Under the pieces are notes generated by a model. It was given only the letters and a program-made list of their open reading frames with translations, ran no database searches and had not been told where the DNA came from. Positions 44,212-52,644 of a stretch of DNA of 64,000 nt are shown here, piece after piece (the first letter of the stretch is position 1; each line of letters starts with the position of its first letter). Source of the DNA: Ralstonia soli (GTDB taxonomy: Bacteria > Pseudomonadota > Gammaproteobacteria > Burkholderiales > Burkholderiaceae); NCBI RefSeq assembly GCF_023955655.1, contig NZ_JAMXHT010000007.1, forward strand, positions 1 through 64,000. Direction: 5' to 3'. The position numbers and the translations under genes were made by a program.

Positions 44212-45684
44212 ATGATGCACGCCATCGTTGAGCGCCTGAGCAATGCGGGCCATCTGGACCGTATCTTCGTCGACGGCCAATGGGTTCGCCCGGTGGGGCA
44301 TGGCCGTGCGGCCGTCGTCGATCCTTCGACACAAGACGTCGCTGCAGAGATCGCACTGGGAAGCCGCCAAGACGTCGCCGCAGCTGTGGCCGCCGCCAGG
44401 GACGCCTTTGTCGAGTGGTCCGTCAGTTCGATAAAGAGCCGCGTGTCGCTTCTCGACCGGGTGCACGCCCTCATCCTCGAACGGGCTGAGGTGTTTGCCT
44501 ACGCAATCTCGTTGGAGATGGGTGCCGCCATTAGCATGGCGCGCAGCGCGCACGTGCCTTCAGCGGCAGCGCACATCCGCGTGGCAAGTGAAAACCTACG
44601 CCGGTATCCGTTTGTCTCGCACCGAGAGGGGATGACGATCGCGCGTGAACCGATCGGCGTATGTGGCCTCATCACGCCATGGAACTGGCCGCTGTATCAA
44701 ATCACTGCGAAGGTGGGCCCTGCGCTGGCAGCAGGATGCACCGTCGTGCTGAAGCCGAGCGAGCTGTCGCCGTTCAGCGCCCTACTTTTTGCGCAGGTGA
44801 TGCATGACGCCGGAGCACCTGCCGGCGTGTTCAACCTGGTAAACGGGGAAGGACCAGAAGTGGGCGCCGCACTGGCGGAACACCCCGACGTGGACATGAT
44901 CTCCATCACCGGGTCCACGCGCGCCGGGGTTCTAGTCGCGCAGGCGGCAGCCGTGACGGTCAAGCGTGTCGCGCAGGAACTCGGTGGCAAGTCGCCCAAT
45001 GTCGTCTTGCCGGACGCGGATCTTGTGCGCGCCGTGCCGGGAGGTATCGCCGCAGCCTTTCGCAACGTCGGCCAGTCGTGCAGCGCACCGACGCGCATGA
45101 TTGTGCCGCGCGATCGCCTGGCCGAGGTGGAGCGGATCGCTTGCGAGACGGTTTCCCGCCTTGTGGTCGGCGACCCGCGCTCTGAACGGACCACGCACGG
45201 CCCGGTGGCGAACGCCGCCCAGTTCAACCGTGTGCAAGAGATGATCGGCGCCGGCATTGCCGAGGGTGCTCGGCTCATCTGCGGCGGCCTCGGCCGGCCG
45301 CCCGGCCTGGAACGGGGGTTCTACGTACGCCCGACGATCTTCTCCGACGTGCATCCAAAAATGCGCGTCGCTCAGGAAGAGATCTTCGGGCCAGTGCTTT
45401 CGATCATGGCCTACGACAGCATCGACGAAGCAGTCGAGATCGCTAACGACACCATTTATGGCCTGGGCGCCCATGTGCAGGGCCGAGATCTCGACGCGGC
45501 GCGCGCCGTGGCCACACGCATCCGTGCCGGCCAGGTGCATATCAACTATCCGGCCTGGAATGCCCATGCGCCCTTTGGAGGCTACAAGCGCTCAGGCAAT
45601 GGTCGCGAATACGGATTGGAGGGCCTGGAGGAGTATCTCGAAACAAAGGCCATCCTCGAACACAGTGATAAACAACCGGCATGA
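44212..45684 (+). CDS. Aldehyde dehydrogenase (NAD-dependent)
   Basis: 490 residues, ALDH superfamily. It has TPWNWPLYQITAKVGPALAAGCTVVLKPSE, the general base Glu256 in QELGGKSPN, the nucleophile Cys290 in VGQSCSAPTR, EEIFGPVLSIM and the C-terminal GGYKRSGNGREYGLEGLEEYL. It groups with broad betaine/gamma-aminobutyraldehyde-type dehydrogenases. ATG at 44212 has GGAGGA eight bases upstream. It precedes a cupin remnant, an FAD oxidase and an MFS transporter on the same strand; oxidation of the aldehyde made by that oxidase is a natural role but is inferred. Confidence 0.85.
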   Translation: MMHAIVERLSNAGHLDRIFVDGQWVRPVGHGRAAVVDPSTQDVAAEIALGSRQDVAAAVAAARDAFVEWSVSSIKSRVSLLDRVHALILERAEVFAYAISLEMGAAISMARSAHVPSAAAHIRVASENLRRYPFVSHREGMTIAREPIGVCGLITPWNWPLYQITAKVGPALAAGCTVVLKPSELSPFSALLFAQVMHDAGAPAGVFNLVNGEGPEVGAALAEHPDVDMISITGSTRAGVLVAQAAAVTVKRVAQELGGKSPNVVLPDADLVRAVPGGIAAAFRNVGQSCSAPTRMIVPRDRLAEVERIACETVSRLVVGDPRSERTTHGPVANAAQFNRVQEMIGAGIAEGARLICGGLGRPPGLERGFYVRPTIFSDVHPKMRVAQEEIFGPVLSIMAYDSIDEAVEIANDTIYGLGAHVQGRDLDAARAVATRIRAGQVHINYPAWNAHAPFGGYKRSGNGREYGLEGLEEYLETKAILEHSDKQPA

Positions 45685-45697
45685 ATGCCACCGTGAT

Positions 45698-45967
45698 GTG
45701 GCACCACAGTTCGGGCTTCAGACCGTCCAGTGGGCCACGCACAAACATCAAGCTGTAGCTTGGACTGCCGTGTGTCACAACGAGAACATCTTCACCGACG
45801 AACCAATGCAATACCACGCAGGCACATACGACTCGGCGCCCCACCCCGGCGTCGTGCGCTCATATCCAATGAATGAGTTCCTGTTCGTGCCCAAGGGCAC
45901 ACACATCGGAGGGCAGAGCACAAAGCGGGTGACCAAGTTCGAATTGAAGCAAAGCGTGCAGGCCTAA
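45698..45967 (+). pseudogene. Cupin gene with internal deletion
   Basis: The frame reads as a single-cupin protein: QTVQWATHKHQAVAW, PMQYHAGTYDSAPHPGVVRSYPMNEFLFV. It then jumps directly to PKGTHIGGQSTKRVTKFEL, which is the far end of a cupin (compare GDIFLVEQTARCTWESREHVAKVY in the protein at 34279-35034). About 25-30 residues of the barrel core, between EFLFV and the expected GDxFFV, are missing in frame. No ATG start is available; GTG at 45698 is the best. It lies between ALDH and FAD oxidase genes, both of which look intact. I judge it a decayed gene, though a shortened protein could still be made. Confidence 0.55.
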
Positions 45968-45987
45968 AAATGCGAGGAAATTCGGCC

Positions 45988-47313
45988 ATGTCCCAGCCCT
46001 TGCGTCTCATTGAGACTTCCTCTCGCCTACCGGCGCATGCCGACGTCGTAGTGATTGGCGGCGGCATTATCGGTGTGTTTAGTGCCTACTACTTGGCCCA
46101 GCGAGGCCTGTCGGTCACCGTCATCGAAAAGGGCCGCATCGGCGCCGAACAGTCGAGCCGCAACTGGGGTTGGTGTCGGCAACAGAACCGCGACGCACGC
46201 GAGTTGCCGATGGCGACCCGGAGCCTTGAACTGTGGGAACGCTTTACAGAAGACACTGGTGAAGACACAGGTTTCCACCGGTGTGGTTTGCTGTATCTCA
46301 GCAACGACGACGACGAGATCGCACGCTGGGCCAAATGGCGCGACTTTGCCAGAACTGCCGGCGTGACAACGCATATGTTGAGCGGCCGTGAGGCCAGCGA
46401 GCGCGGTCGCGACACGGGCCGCGCTTGGAAAGGCGGCGTGTTCTCGCCCAGCGACGGTACGGCCGATCCGGCCAAGGCAGCGCCGGCGGTAGCCGCTGCA
46501 CTCATGAAGCTCGGTGGCACCGTGCAGCAGAATTGCGCCGCGCGGGGTATCGAACTTGAGAGCGGCCGCGTCAGCGGCGTCGTCACCGAAGCGGGAACAA
46601 TCAAGACCCGCACGGTGGTGTTCGCTGGTGGTGCGTGGGCATCCTCGTTCTGCCGCCAGTTGGGGATCCGCTTTCCCCAAGCGACGGTACGCCAGTCTAT
46701 CGTGCGCGTGTGCGGGGTGCCCGAGCACCTCCCTGACGCACTGCATACCGCGCGCGTGTCAATCACCCGCCGCAGCGACGGTAGCTATAACTTGGCCATT
46801 AGCGGCCGCGGACGCGTGGATCCGACGGCGCAGTTGCTGCGCTTCGCTCCGCAGTTTCTGCCGATGTTCGCCAAGCGCTGGCGAAACGTGTTTCCGGGCG
46901 GGTTAGAAGGTATTCGTGCAGGCCACGAAACGCTCGCGCGATGGCGATTGGATGCACCCACCCCCATGGAGCGGATGCGCATACTCGATCCCAAGCCGGA
47001 TGCGACAGCTGTCAAGCAGACCTATAGCCGTGCCGTCGAACTGATGCCGGCACTGGGCAAGACCGGCATCTCCAACGCCTGGGCGGGCTTCGTGGACAGC
47101 ACGCCAGACGGCGTGCCCGGAATAGGCGAGGTGCCGGAGATTCCCGGATTCATCCTGGCTGCAGGCTTCTCGGGACATGGGTTCGGTATCGGCCCCGGCG
47201 CAGGCCACCTGATCGCCGACCTCGTGACCGGTGACGAGCCGATCTTCGATCCCGCTCCGTACAACCCCGCGCGCTTCAGGCAATCGGCCTGGGGCAAGGT
47301 GGCCGACTTCTAG
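45988..47313 (+). CDS. FAD-dependent oxidoreductase (DAO family)
   Basis: About 441 residues. It has ADVVVIGGGIIGVFSAYYLAQRGLSVTVIEK for FAD binding, the QSSRNWGWCRQQNRD segment, and a C-terminal FAD contact (PEIPGFILAAGFSGHGFGIGPGAGHLIADLVTG). It is related to D-amino-acid dehydrogenase/sarcosine oxidase-like enzymes and distinct from the copy at 27750. ATG at 45988 is preferred to 45970 because AGGAA lies eight bases before it. It is followed 9 bp later by an MFS transporter, so import and oxidation of one amine are likely linked. Substrate unknown. Confidence 0.83.
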   Translation: MSQPLRLIETSSRLPAHADVVVIGGGIIGVFSAYYLAQRGLSVTVIEKGRIGAEQSSRNWGWCRQQNRDARELPMATRSLELWERFTEDTGEDTGFHRCGLLYLSNDDDEIARWAKWRDFARTAGVTTHMLSGREASERGRDTGRAWKGGVFSPSDGTADPAKAAPAVAAALMKLGGTVQQNCAARGIELESGRVSGVVTEAGTIKTRTVVFAGGAWASSFCRQLGIRFPQATVRQSIVRVCGVPEHLPDALHTARVSITRRSDGSYNLAISGRGRVDPTAQLLRFAPQFLPMFAKRWRNVFPGGLEGIRAGHETLARWRLDAPTPMERMRILDPKPDATAVKQTYSRAVELMPALGKTGISNAWAGFVDSTPDGVPGIGEVPEIPGFILAAGFSGHGFGIGPGAGHLIADLVTGDEPIFDPAPYNPARFRQSAWGKVADF

Positions 47314-47322
47314 AGTCCTCCA

Positions 47323-48471
47323 GTGTTTCGGCTCCAGGGTCAGGCCAGTGAGCTGGTGCGGCTCATGCTCACTCAGCTCTTTCTCAACGCGTGTGTCGCA
47401 GGCATGCGGATGACCATGTCGCTACGCCTGGCGCAAGGTGACGAGGCCGTTGGCGGCCTGATTGCGCTGTTTGCACTCTCCCAGGTGTTCCTTGCGCTGC
47501 CAGCAGGCCGCTACTGCGAGCGACATGGGCTCAAGGGGCCGATCCTACGGTCGCTAGTGGTGGCTGTCTGCGGCTGCGCCCTGGCGGCTGCATGGCCGAT
47601 ACTCCCCGTGTTGTGCGTAAGCGCAGTGCTCACAGGGGGTGCGGGAGGCGTCGCCATCATTGCAATTCAGCGCCATACTCCGCGCGTCGCCGGTAGCCCA
47701 GACGCGCTCCAGAATGCGTTTTCGTGGCTGGCGATCGGTCTGGCCCTATCCAATGTTTTGGGGCCGCTCGTAGCAGGTGTCGTGATTGACGCCGCCGGGT
47801 TTCGTACCGCGTTCGTGGCAATGGCCACACTGCCGTTGCTTGCTTGGCTGGCCGTGCGAGGTGCTCACGATCATTTGCCCATCGCACCGGAGGCGGCTAA
47901 TCGACCTACCGGCATCTGGACCCTCTGGCGCGACCCTGCCCTGCGGCGGCTCCTTATCGTCACGTGGTTGCTAGCGTCGTGCTGGGACCTGCACACCTTC
48001 GTAGTTCCATTGTTGGGGCACGAGCGTGGCCTGCCGGCTGCAATGGTCGGCAGTATCCTGGGGGCCTTTGGCATCGGCGCCGCTGCCGTACGGCTACTGA
48101 CTCCTCTCGTAGTGACGCATCTGCGCGAATGGGCCGTGCTGGTCGGGGCAATGATCGCCACCGCGATCCTTTTCGGGATATATCCGCTCATGTATGCGCC
48201 GTGGGCAATGGGTATGTGCTCGGCACTCCTTGGGCTCACCCTTGGCGGAGTGCAGCCGATGGCGATGAGCCTGCTGCATCGGTTAGCGCCTGAACATCGC
48301 TATGGGGAGGCGGTCGCGATGCGGTTGATGGTGATTAACATGTCCAGCGTCGGCATTCCCATCGCCTCGGGTGCAGTAGTCACCTCGATCGGCACTGCGG
48401 GTGTGTTCTGGGCCGCAGGTGTAATGGTAGCTGCTGGCACTAAGCTAACGATCGGCCTCAGGAAGCACTGA
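47323..48471 (+). CDS. MFS transporter
   Basis: A 382-residue membrane protein with about 12 predicted helices. It shows MFS loops such as LPAGRYCERHGLKGP between helices 2 and 3, and a C-terminal half with VGSILGAFGIGAAAVRLLTPLVV and RYGEAVAMRLMVINMSSVGIPIASG. The start is GTG at 47323 with only a weak ribosome binding site, probably coupled to the oxidase. It could import the oxidase substrate or export a product. No subfamily recognised. Confidence 0.8.
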   Translation: MFRLQGQASELVRLMLTQLFLNACVAGMRMTMSLRLAQGDEAVGGLIALFALSQVFLALPAGRYCERHGLKGPILRSLVVAVCGCALAAAWPILPVLCVSAVLTGGAGGVAIIAIQRHTPRVAGSPDALQNAFSWLAIGLALSNVLGPLVAGVVIDAAGFRTAFVAMATLPLLAWLAVRGAHDHLPIAPEAANRPTGIWTLWRDPALRRLLIVTWLLASCWDLHTFVVPLLGHERGLPAAMVGSILGAFGIGAAAVRLLTPLVVTHLREWAVLVGAMIATAILFGIYPLMYAPWAMGMCSALLGLTLGGVQPMAMSLLHRLAPEHRYGEAVAMRLMVINMSSVGIPIASGAVVTSIGTAGVFWAAGVMVAAGTKLTIGLRKH

Positions 48472-48764
48472 GGAAGACTCGCTTCCGGCCCCGACTTCAG
48501 AAAAGTTCAGAGTTACGTGAACCAGACCACAGCTAGTTCAACTGGCTACAGCTCTGAATACGCGTAGGATCGGCCCGATCCCTTCACCACTTTGCTGCAA
48601 GGCCGACCGAGGACTGTCCGCTTCCGCTCGCTTGCCTAGTTGCGCCGCGCGCTGCTCGGATTGGCACTCGTCGGTCTCGCGCGATCAGAACAACGGAGCC
48701 ACATAGCCATGTGTGATCTCGGCGACGCATGGAACCTGATGTGCTCAGACTTACTGGCGCGCGA

Positions 48765-48831
48765 TCTCATTATTTGTGTCTGCCGTTCTCGCGAATTATG
48801 TCGCCAGTCTCATGAATTAAGTCACCCGACA
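48765..48831 (-). mobile_element. IS21-type terminus remnant (triplicated end repeats)
   Basis: Read on the minus strand from 48831, TGTCGGGTGACTTAATTC begins three consecutive about 21-bp units (GGTGACTTAATTCATGAGAC, GGCGACATAATTCGCGAGAA and a weaker GGCAGACACAAATAATGAGA). IS21-family ends start with TGT and carry such multiple internal repeats. No istA or istB is in the window, so this is a solo end. Confidence 0.5.
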
Positions 48832-48842
48832 CAAGTGCGTCC

Positions 48843-48894
48843 TTGAATTCCATGGATACCTGTATATATTTACAGTAACTGTAAATTTATACAG
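48843..48894 (+). promoter_or_regulatory. SOS promoter with two tandem LexA boxes
   Basis: Two perfect CTGT-N8-ACAG boxes: CTGTATATATTTACAG at 48860-48875 and CTGTAAATTTATACAG at 48879-48894. A promoter TTGAAT (48843-48848), 16-bp spacer, TATATT (48865-48870) overlaps the first box. The second box ends seven bases before the ATG at 48902. LexA would block this promoter until DNA damage. Confidence 0.85.
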
Positions 48895-48901
48895 CACCTC
48901 C

Positions 48902-49171
48902 ATGGACGAACTGATCCGCATTGAAAACGAGTACGACCGCCAGACCGTGGCGTGGCTGCACGAGCGTCTGGGCGAACAAGCACTGAATGAAGTCGTGCTG
49001 CGCATGCATGGGCGCGGGCGGCCCTACGCGTCGGAGGTCTGCCGCACGCTGGGCCTGACGCCGCCGCCGCGCAAACGCACAACGCACGCGCGACCGCTCA
49101 ACCGGGCGGTGGGCGAGGCCTATCTGGCCACGATCCGCGCCATCCTGGGCCGCAGCCACATGGCGGCATAG
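48902..49171 (+). CDS. Small SOS-regulated hypothetical protein
   Basis: 89 residues, no signal peptide or membrane segment, mixed charge with a proline/basic hinge (LTPPPRKRTTHARP) between two probably helical halves (DELIRIENEYDRQTVAWLHERLGEQALNEVVLRMHG and NRAVGEAYLATIRAILG). I do not recognise a family. Two LexA boxes sit immediately upstream, so expression should follow DNA damage. There is no Shine-Dalgarno sequence before the ATG; the leader would be only about 25 nt. A good terminator follows at 49309-49345, making this a single-gene unit. Possible roles (inhibitor of division, mobile-element regulator, repair accessory) are speculation. Confidence 0.65.
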   Translation: MDELIRIENEYDRQTVAWLHERLGEQALNEVVLRMHGRGRPYASEVCRTLGLTPPPRKRTTHARPLNRAVGEAYLATIRAILGRSHMAA

Positions 49172-49308
49172 CGCGCTGACCAGTGCGATGCGGTATTGCT
49201 CCATACGCACATTGCACGAAGGAACTTGCCAAATATGACTCTTCGTGCGCACAAATTCACCAGACGCGCATTGAGGCCCGCCACCCCTTGCACTACCTTG
49301 GAATAACA

Positions 49309-49345
49309 GCGATCGCACGCCGCGCCTCGGCGCGCGATCGCTTTT
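49309..49345 (+). terminator. Rho-independent terminator
   Basis: GCGATCGC (49309-49316) and its inverted copy GCGATCGC (49334-49341) with an inner CGCCG/CGGCG stem, followed by TTTT. It ends the small SOS gene unit and lies just before the HdeD gene. Confidence 0.7.
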
Positions 49346-49369
49346 CGTTTGATTTCAAGGAGTGGATTC

Positions 49370-49930
49370 ATGCTGCATACGCTTTCCAAACTGTGGTGGG
49401 TACTCGCGCTGCGCGGGTTGTGTGCGCTGGCGATCGGCGTTGGCGCGTTCGTGGCGCCGGCGGTCACGCTGGCGGTGCTTGTCCTGGTGTTTGGTGCGTA
49501 CGCGCTGGTGGAAGGGTGTCTTTTGCTGATGACGTCGTTCGCCAGTCAGACGCCGAAGCGAGACCGCTGGCCGGTGCTGCTTCAAGGGCTGCTCGGGGTG
49601 GCGGTTGGCGTGCTGACGCTGTTCAACCCTGCGGTGACCGCGCTCGGGTTGCTGCTGTACATCGCCGCGTGGCTGCTGGCGCAGGGCGTGCTGCAGATCG
49701 TCGTGGCCGTGCGCTTGCGCGAAGAGCTGGCGGGCGAGTGGTGGCTGATCCTGGGCGGCATCGCCAGCGTGTTGCTGGCTGGCTATCTGCTATGGCGGCC
49801 CGAGGCCGGCGTGCTGGCGGTGGTGTGGTGGATCGGCGCGTGGGCCATCGTATGGGGTATGGCCCTGATCCTCGCCGCGCTGCGTGTGCGCAAATGGGGG
49901 CGCAGCGGAACTGCACGGGCGTTTGCCTGA
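49370..49930 (+). CDS. HdeD family (DUF308) membrane protein
   Basis: 186 residues with six hydrophobic helices in paired repeats (LWWVLALRGLCALAIGVGAF; VTLAVLVLVFGAYALVEGCLLL; LLQGLLGVAVGVLTLFNP; LLLYIAAWLLAQGVLQIVVAV; WWLILGGIASVLLAGYLLWRP; LAVVWWIGAWAIVWGMALI). This is the DUF308 layout of HdeD, a membrane protein linked to acid resistance in E. coli. ATG at 49370 has AAGGAG seven bases upstream. It is followed 16 bp later by a phosphoribosyltransferase-like gene. Confidence 0.85.
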   Translation: MLHTLSKLWWVLALRGLCALAIGVGAFVAPAVTLAVLVLVFGAYALVEGCLLLMTSFASQTPKRDRWPVLLQGLLGVAVGVLTLFNPAVTALGLLLYIAAWLLAQGVLQIVVAVRLREELAGEWWLILGGIASVLLAGYLLWRPEAGVLAVVWWIGAWAIVWGMALILAALRVRKWGRSGTARAFA

Positions 49931-49946
49931 CGCAGCCCCGATCATC

Positions 49947-50615
49947 ATGCCCGCGCCGTTCCGCAATCGCACCGATGCCGGGCGGCAACTGGCCGCCGCA
50001 CTGGTCGCGCTTGGCCTGAACGCACCGCGCATCGTGCTGGCGCTGCCGCGCGGCGGCGTACCGGTGGCACACGCGATTGCCAAAGCGCTCGGCGCCACGC
50101 TTGGCGTGCTGCTGGTGCGCAAGCTGGGTGCGCCGCTGCAACCCGAACTGGCGCTGGGGGCATTGGCCGATTGCGGCGCAGGCATACCGCCGCATGTCGA
50201 ATGGAACACCTCGCTGCTGCACGCCCTTCAGCCATCGCAAGCGTATCTGGACGAGGTGATGGCGCAGGAGCTGGCCGAGCTGGAACGCCGACGAGAACGC
50301 TACGGTGTCACGCCGCTGCCGCTCGCGGGCGCCACGGTCATCGTTGTAGATGACGGCATCGCCACGGGGGCCACAATGCGCGCCGCGCTGGCTGCCGTAC
50401 GCCGCGCCAAGCCGGAGCGGCTCGTGCTCGCCGTTCCCGCCGCGCCGGAATCCACGTGGGAAACACTGCGCGCGGAAGTCGATGTCGGCGTCTGCCTCAT
50501 TGCCGCACCCGACTTCAGCTTCCAGGCTGTTGGCCAGTACTACGAAGATTTCGACCAGACTGAAGACCGCGAAGTGATTGCGCTGCTGGCCGACGCCCGA
50601 AAGCGCAATCCTTGA
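49947..50615 (+). CDS. Phosphoribosyltransferase-domain protein
   Basis: 222 residues. The start resembles stand-alone PRTase proteins (FRNRTDAGRQLAAAL, LALPRGGVPVAHAIAKALGA), and the PRPP-binding loop is VIVVDDGIATGATMRAAL. The ribose-phosphate loop is complete, so a transferase or PRPP-binding role is likely. The base acceptor is not evident; such proteins are often found alone with stress or transport genes. ATG at 49947 is chosen by homology although the frame is open upstream. Confidence 0.82.
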   Translation: MPAPFRNRTDAGRQLAAALVALGLNAPRIVLALPRGGVPVAHAIAKALGATLGVLLVRKLGAPLQPELALGALADCGAGIPPHVEWNTSLLHALQPSQAYLDEVMAQELAELERRRERYGVTPLPLAGATVIVVDDGIATGATMRAALAAVRRAKPERLVLAVPAAPESTWETLRAEVDVGVCLIAAPDFSFQAVGQYYEDFDQTEDREVIALLADARKRNP

Positions 50616-50628
50616 TACGCCTGAGCCT

Positions 50629-51873
50629 TCAGGCTGTTTGCAGACGCCGCTTGCGCTCGATGTCCGGCAGGAACACCGTCAGCAGGCCGATCAGCGGCAG
50701 GAACGAGCACAGGTGGTAGACGGTGTAGATGTCGGTCGCATCGGCCAGCTTGCCGAGCACCGCCGCGCCAATGCCGCCCAGCCCGAACGCAAACCCGAAG
50801 AACAGGCCCGACACCATCCCCACCTTGCCGGGAATGAGCTCCTGCGCATACACGAGGATGGCCGAGAACGCCGAGGCCAGCACCAGCCCGATAAACACCG
50901 TCAGCACCGCCGTCCAGAACAGGTTGGCGTACGGCAGCAGCAGCGTGAACGGCGCCACACCCAGAATCGACACCCAGATCACCACCTTGCGCCCCACGCG
51001 GTCACCGATCGGGCCGCCCACGATCGTGCCCACCGCCACCGAGAACAGGAAGAGGAACAGGAACAGCTGCGACGTCTGCGCCGACACGTGGAACTTGGTG
51101 ATCAGATAGAACGTGTAGTAGCTGTTCAGGCTCGCCAGGTAGAAATACTTGGAGAACAGCAGCAGGACCAGCAGCGTCATCGCGAACGCCACCTGCCCAC
51201 CTGACAGCTTGACCGCCGCATGCGCACGGCCACCCGCCTTGCGACCATGGCCCGCGGCACGTTCACGCTTGTACCAGCCCCCCACGTGATAGAGCACGAA
51301 GATGGCGATGAGCGCCGCAATCGAGAACCACGCCAGGCTGTGCTGCCCGTACGGCATGATGATGAGCGCCGCCAGCAGCGGACCCATGGCGCTGCCCGCA
51401 TTGCCGCCCACCTGGAACAGCGACTGCGCCAGCCCATGCCGGCCGCCCGAGGCCATGCGCGCCACACGCGACGACTCCGGATGGAAGATCGACGAGCCCG
51501 TGCCAACCAGCGCCGCCGCCAGCAACAGCGTGCCGAAGTTCGGCGGCACCGACATCAGCACCAGCCCCACCAGCGTAAAGCCCATGCCCACCGAGAGCGA
51601 ATACGGCTTCGGATGCTTGTCGGTATAGAGCCCGACCATCGGCTGCAGCAGCGATGCCGTGATCTGGTAGACGAGCGTGATCAGCCCGATCTGCGAGAAA
51701 TCGAGGTGGAAATTGCCCTTGAGCAGCGGATAGATCGCCAGGATCAACGACTGCATCATGTCGTTGAGGAAGTGCGCGAAGCTGATGGCGCCGATCACGC
51801 CAAAGCCGGTCTTGTCGGCTTGCGCAGCGGGTGTTGCCGCGGCGCCGGCCGTGCCGTTTGCAGTGGTTTGCAT
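50629..51873 (-). CDS. fsr: MFS transporter, fosmidomycin resistance (Fsr) type
   Basis: 414 residues, 12-helix MFS. It has GAISFAHFLNDMMQSLILAIYPLLKGNFHLDFSQIGLITLVYQITASLLQP, VGTGSSIFHPESSRVARMASGGRHGLAQSLFQVGGNAGSAMGPLLAALII and a C-terminal HLCSFLPLIGLLTVFLPDIE, the full signature of Fsr exporters. It is convergent with the phosphoribosyltransferase gene; a small hairpin at 50619-50634 overlaps its stop and may end both transcripts. Confidence 0.88.
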   Translation of the reverse strand: MQTTANGTAGAAATPAAQADKTGFGVIGAISFAHFLNDMMQSLILAIYPLLKGNFHLDFSQIGLITLVYQITASLLQPMVGLYTDKHPKPYSLSVGMGFTLVGLVLMSVPPNFGTLLLAAALVGTGSSIFHPESSRVARMASGGRHGLAQSLFQVGGNAGSAMGPLLAALIIMPYGQHSLAWFSIAALIAIFVLYHVGGWYKRERAAGHGRKAGGRAHAAVKLSGGQVAFAMTLLVLLLFSKYFYLASLNSYYTFYLITKFHVSAQTSQLFLFLFLFSVAVGTIVGGPIGDRVGRKVVIWVSILGVAPFTLLLPYANLFWTAVLTVFIGLVLASAFSAILVYAQELIPGKVGMVSGLFFGFAFGLGGIGAAVLGKLADATDIYTVYHLCSFLPLIGLLTVFLPDIERKRRLQTA

Positions 51874-52347
51874 GATGGTTTGCGGTGAAGAAAAGGTAGA
51901 AGCGGGAAGCGCTCAATCTTGCGCCTAAACGGTGCAGGCGTGTTGCCGCAAATTCGACAACGATTAGCGCAAACCGGACAATTTACTGTCGGGGCAGAAG
52001 CGTCAGCCCGTGCGGCGCCGCTTCGTCAAAACACGCGCCCCGCCTCCCGCAAACCCGCGCCCAGCTTGCCCCGGCAGGCAGCTAACGTGTTAGCCATATT
52101 CGCGCGCGAAGCTACTCCGTTCGGAGCATGGCCGCTCAGGAGACGCTTTCTATACTCGCCAGCAAGGATTGCTGCACGACGCTGAAAGCAGAGAAATAAA
52201 GCGCCCGTGCCAGCCGCCAGACGGAACCGACGCGTGGGCCGATGTGTGGGCCGATCTGTAAATCGTTTTGCACGCACGGTGATCCGCAACCCGGACCGAT
52301 GACCCACATCCTCGATGCTGCACATCGGCCAACATGGGAGGGGAGCC
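51874..52347. other. 474-bp intergenic region
   Basis: No gene recognised. It carries the promoter of the Fsr gene on the left and the upstream region of a small ORF on the right (a purine-rich GGAGGGGAG at 52335-52343). Confidence 0.35.
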
Positions 52348-52569
52348 ATGTTGATTCTGCAAACGGGAACACAATGTCGCGCGACAGGAGACCTGTTCTA
52401 TCAGGCCTTGCTAGACGACCGCGTGATCTGCTGCTTCGTGACCTCCGAGGCGGTGGATCTGACCGGCGACGCCATGCGCCCGCCGCCCGCGACATCCGTC
52501 CCGTGTACCGGCCCTCGGCTCGCTGACGTCTCTCGGTCAGCGAGTTATTGCGCGCCCCTCGTCCCGTAG
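52348..52569 (+). CDS. Small hypothetical ORF reading into terminator hairpins
   Basis: 73 residues beginning MLILQTGTQCRATGDLFYQALLDDRVICCFVTSEAVDL, which has a plausible small-protein look (DUF1488-like at best). It starts after a strong GGAGGGGAG. From about residue 50 the frame runs through one hairpin and into a second one, so the real coding end may be earlier or this is a decayed gene. No partner gene is evident. Confidence 0.35.
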   Translation: MLILQTGTQCRATGDLFYQALLDDRVICCFVTSEAVDLTGDAMRPPPATSVPCTGPRLADVSRSASYCAPLVP

Positions 52570-52582
52570 GGCGCGCTCTTTT
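52519..52582 (+). terminator. Two successive hairpins, second with T-rich tail
   Basis: First stem CTCGCTGAC (52519-52527) with GTCAGCGAG (52536-52544). Second stem GCGCGCCC (52550-52557) with GGGCGCGC (52569-52576) followed by TCTTTTCT. The second is a reasonable rho-independent terminator for the plus-strand ORF. Confidence 0.55.
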
Positions 52583-52644
52583 CTGCCGATGCCGTCAGCG
52601 CGGGGGCGCTGGCGGGTCACCCTGCACTGCCGCGCCCGAGTGCG

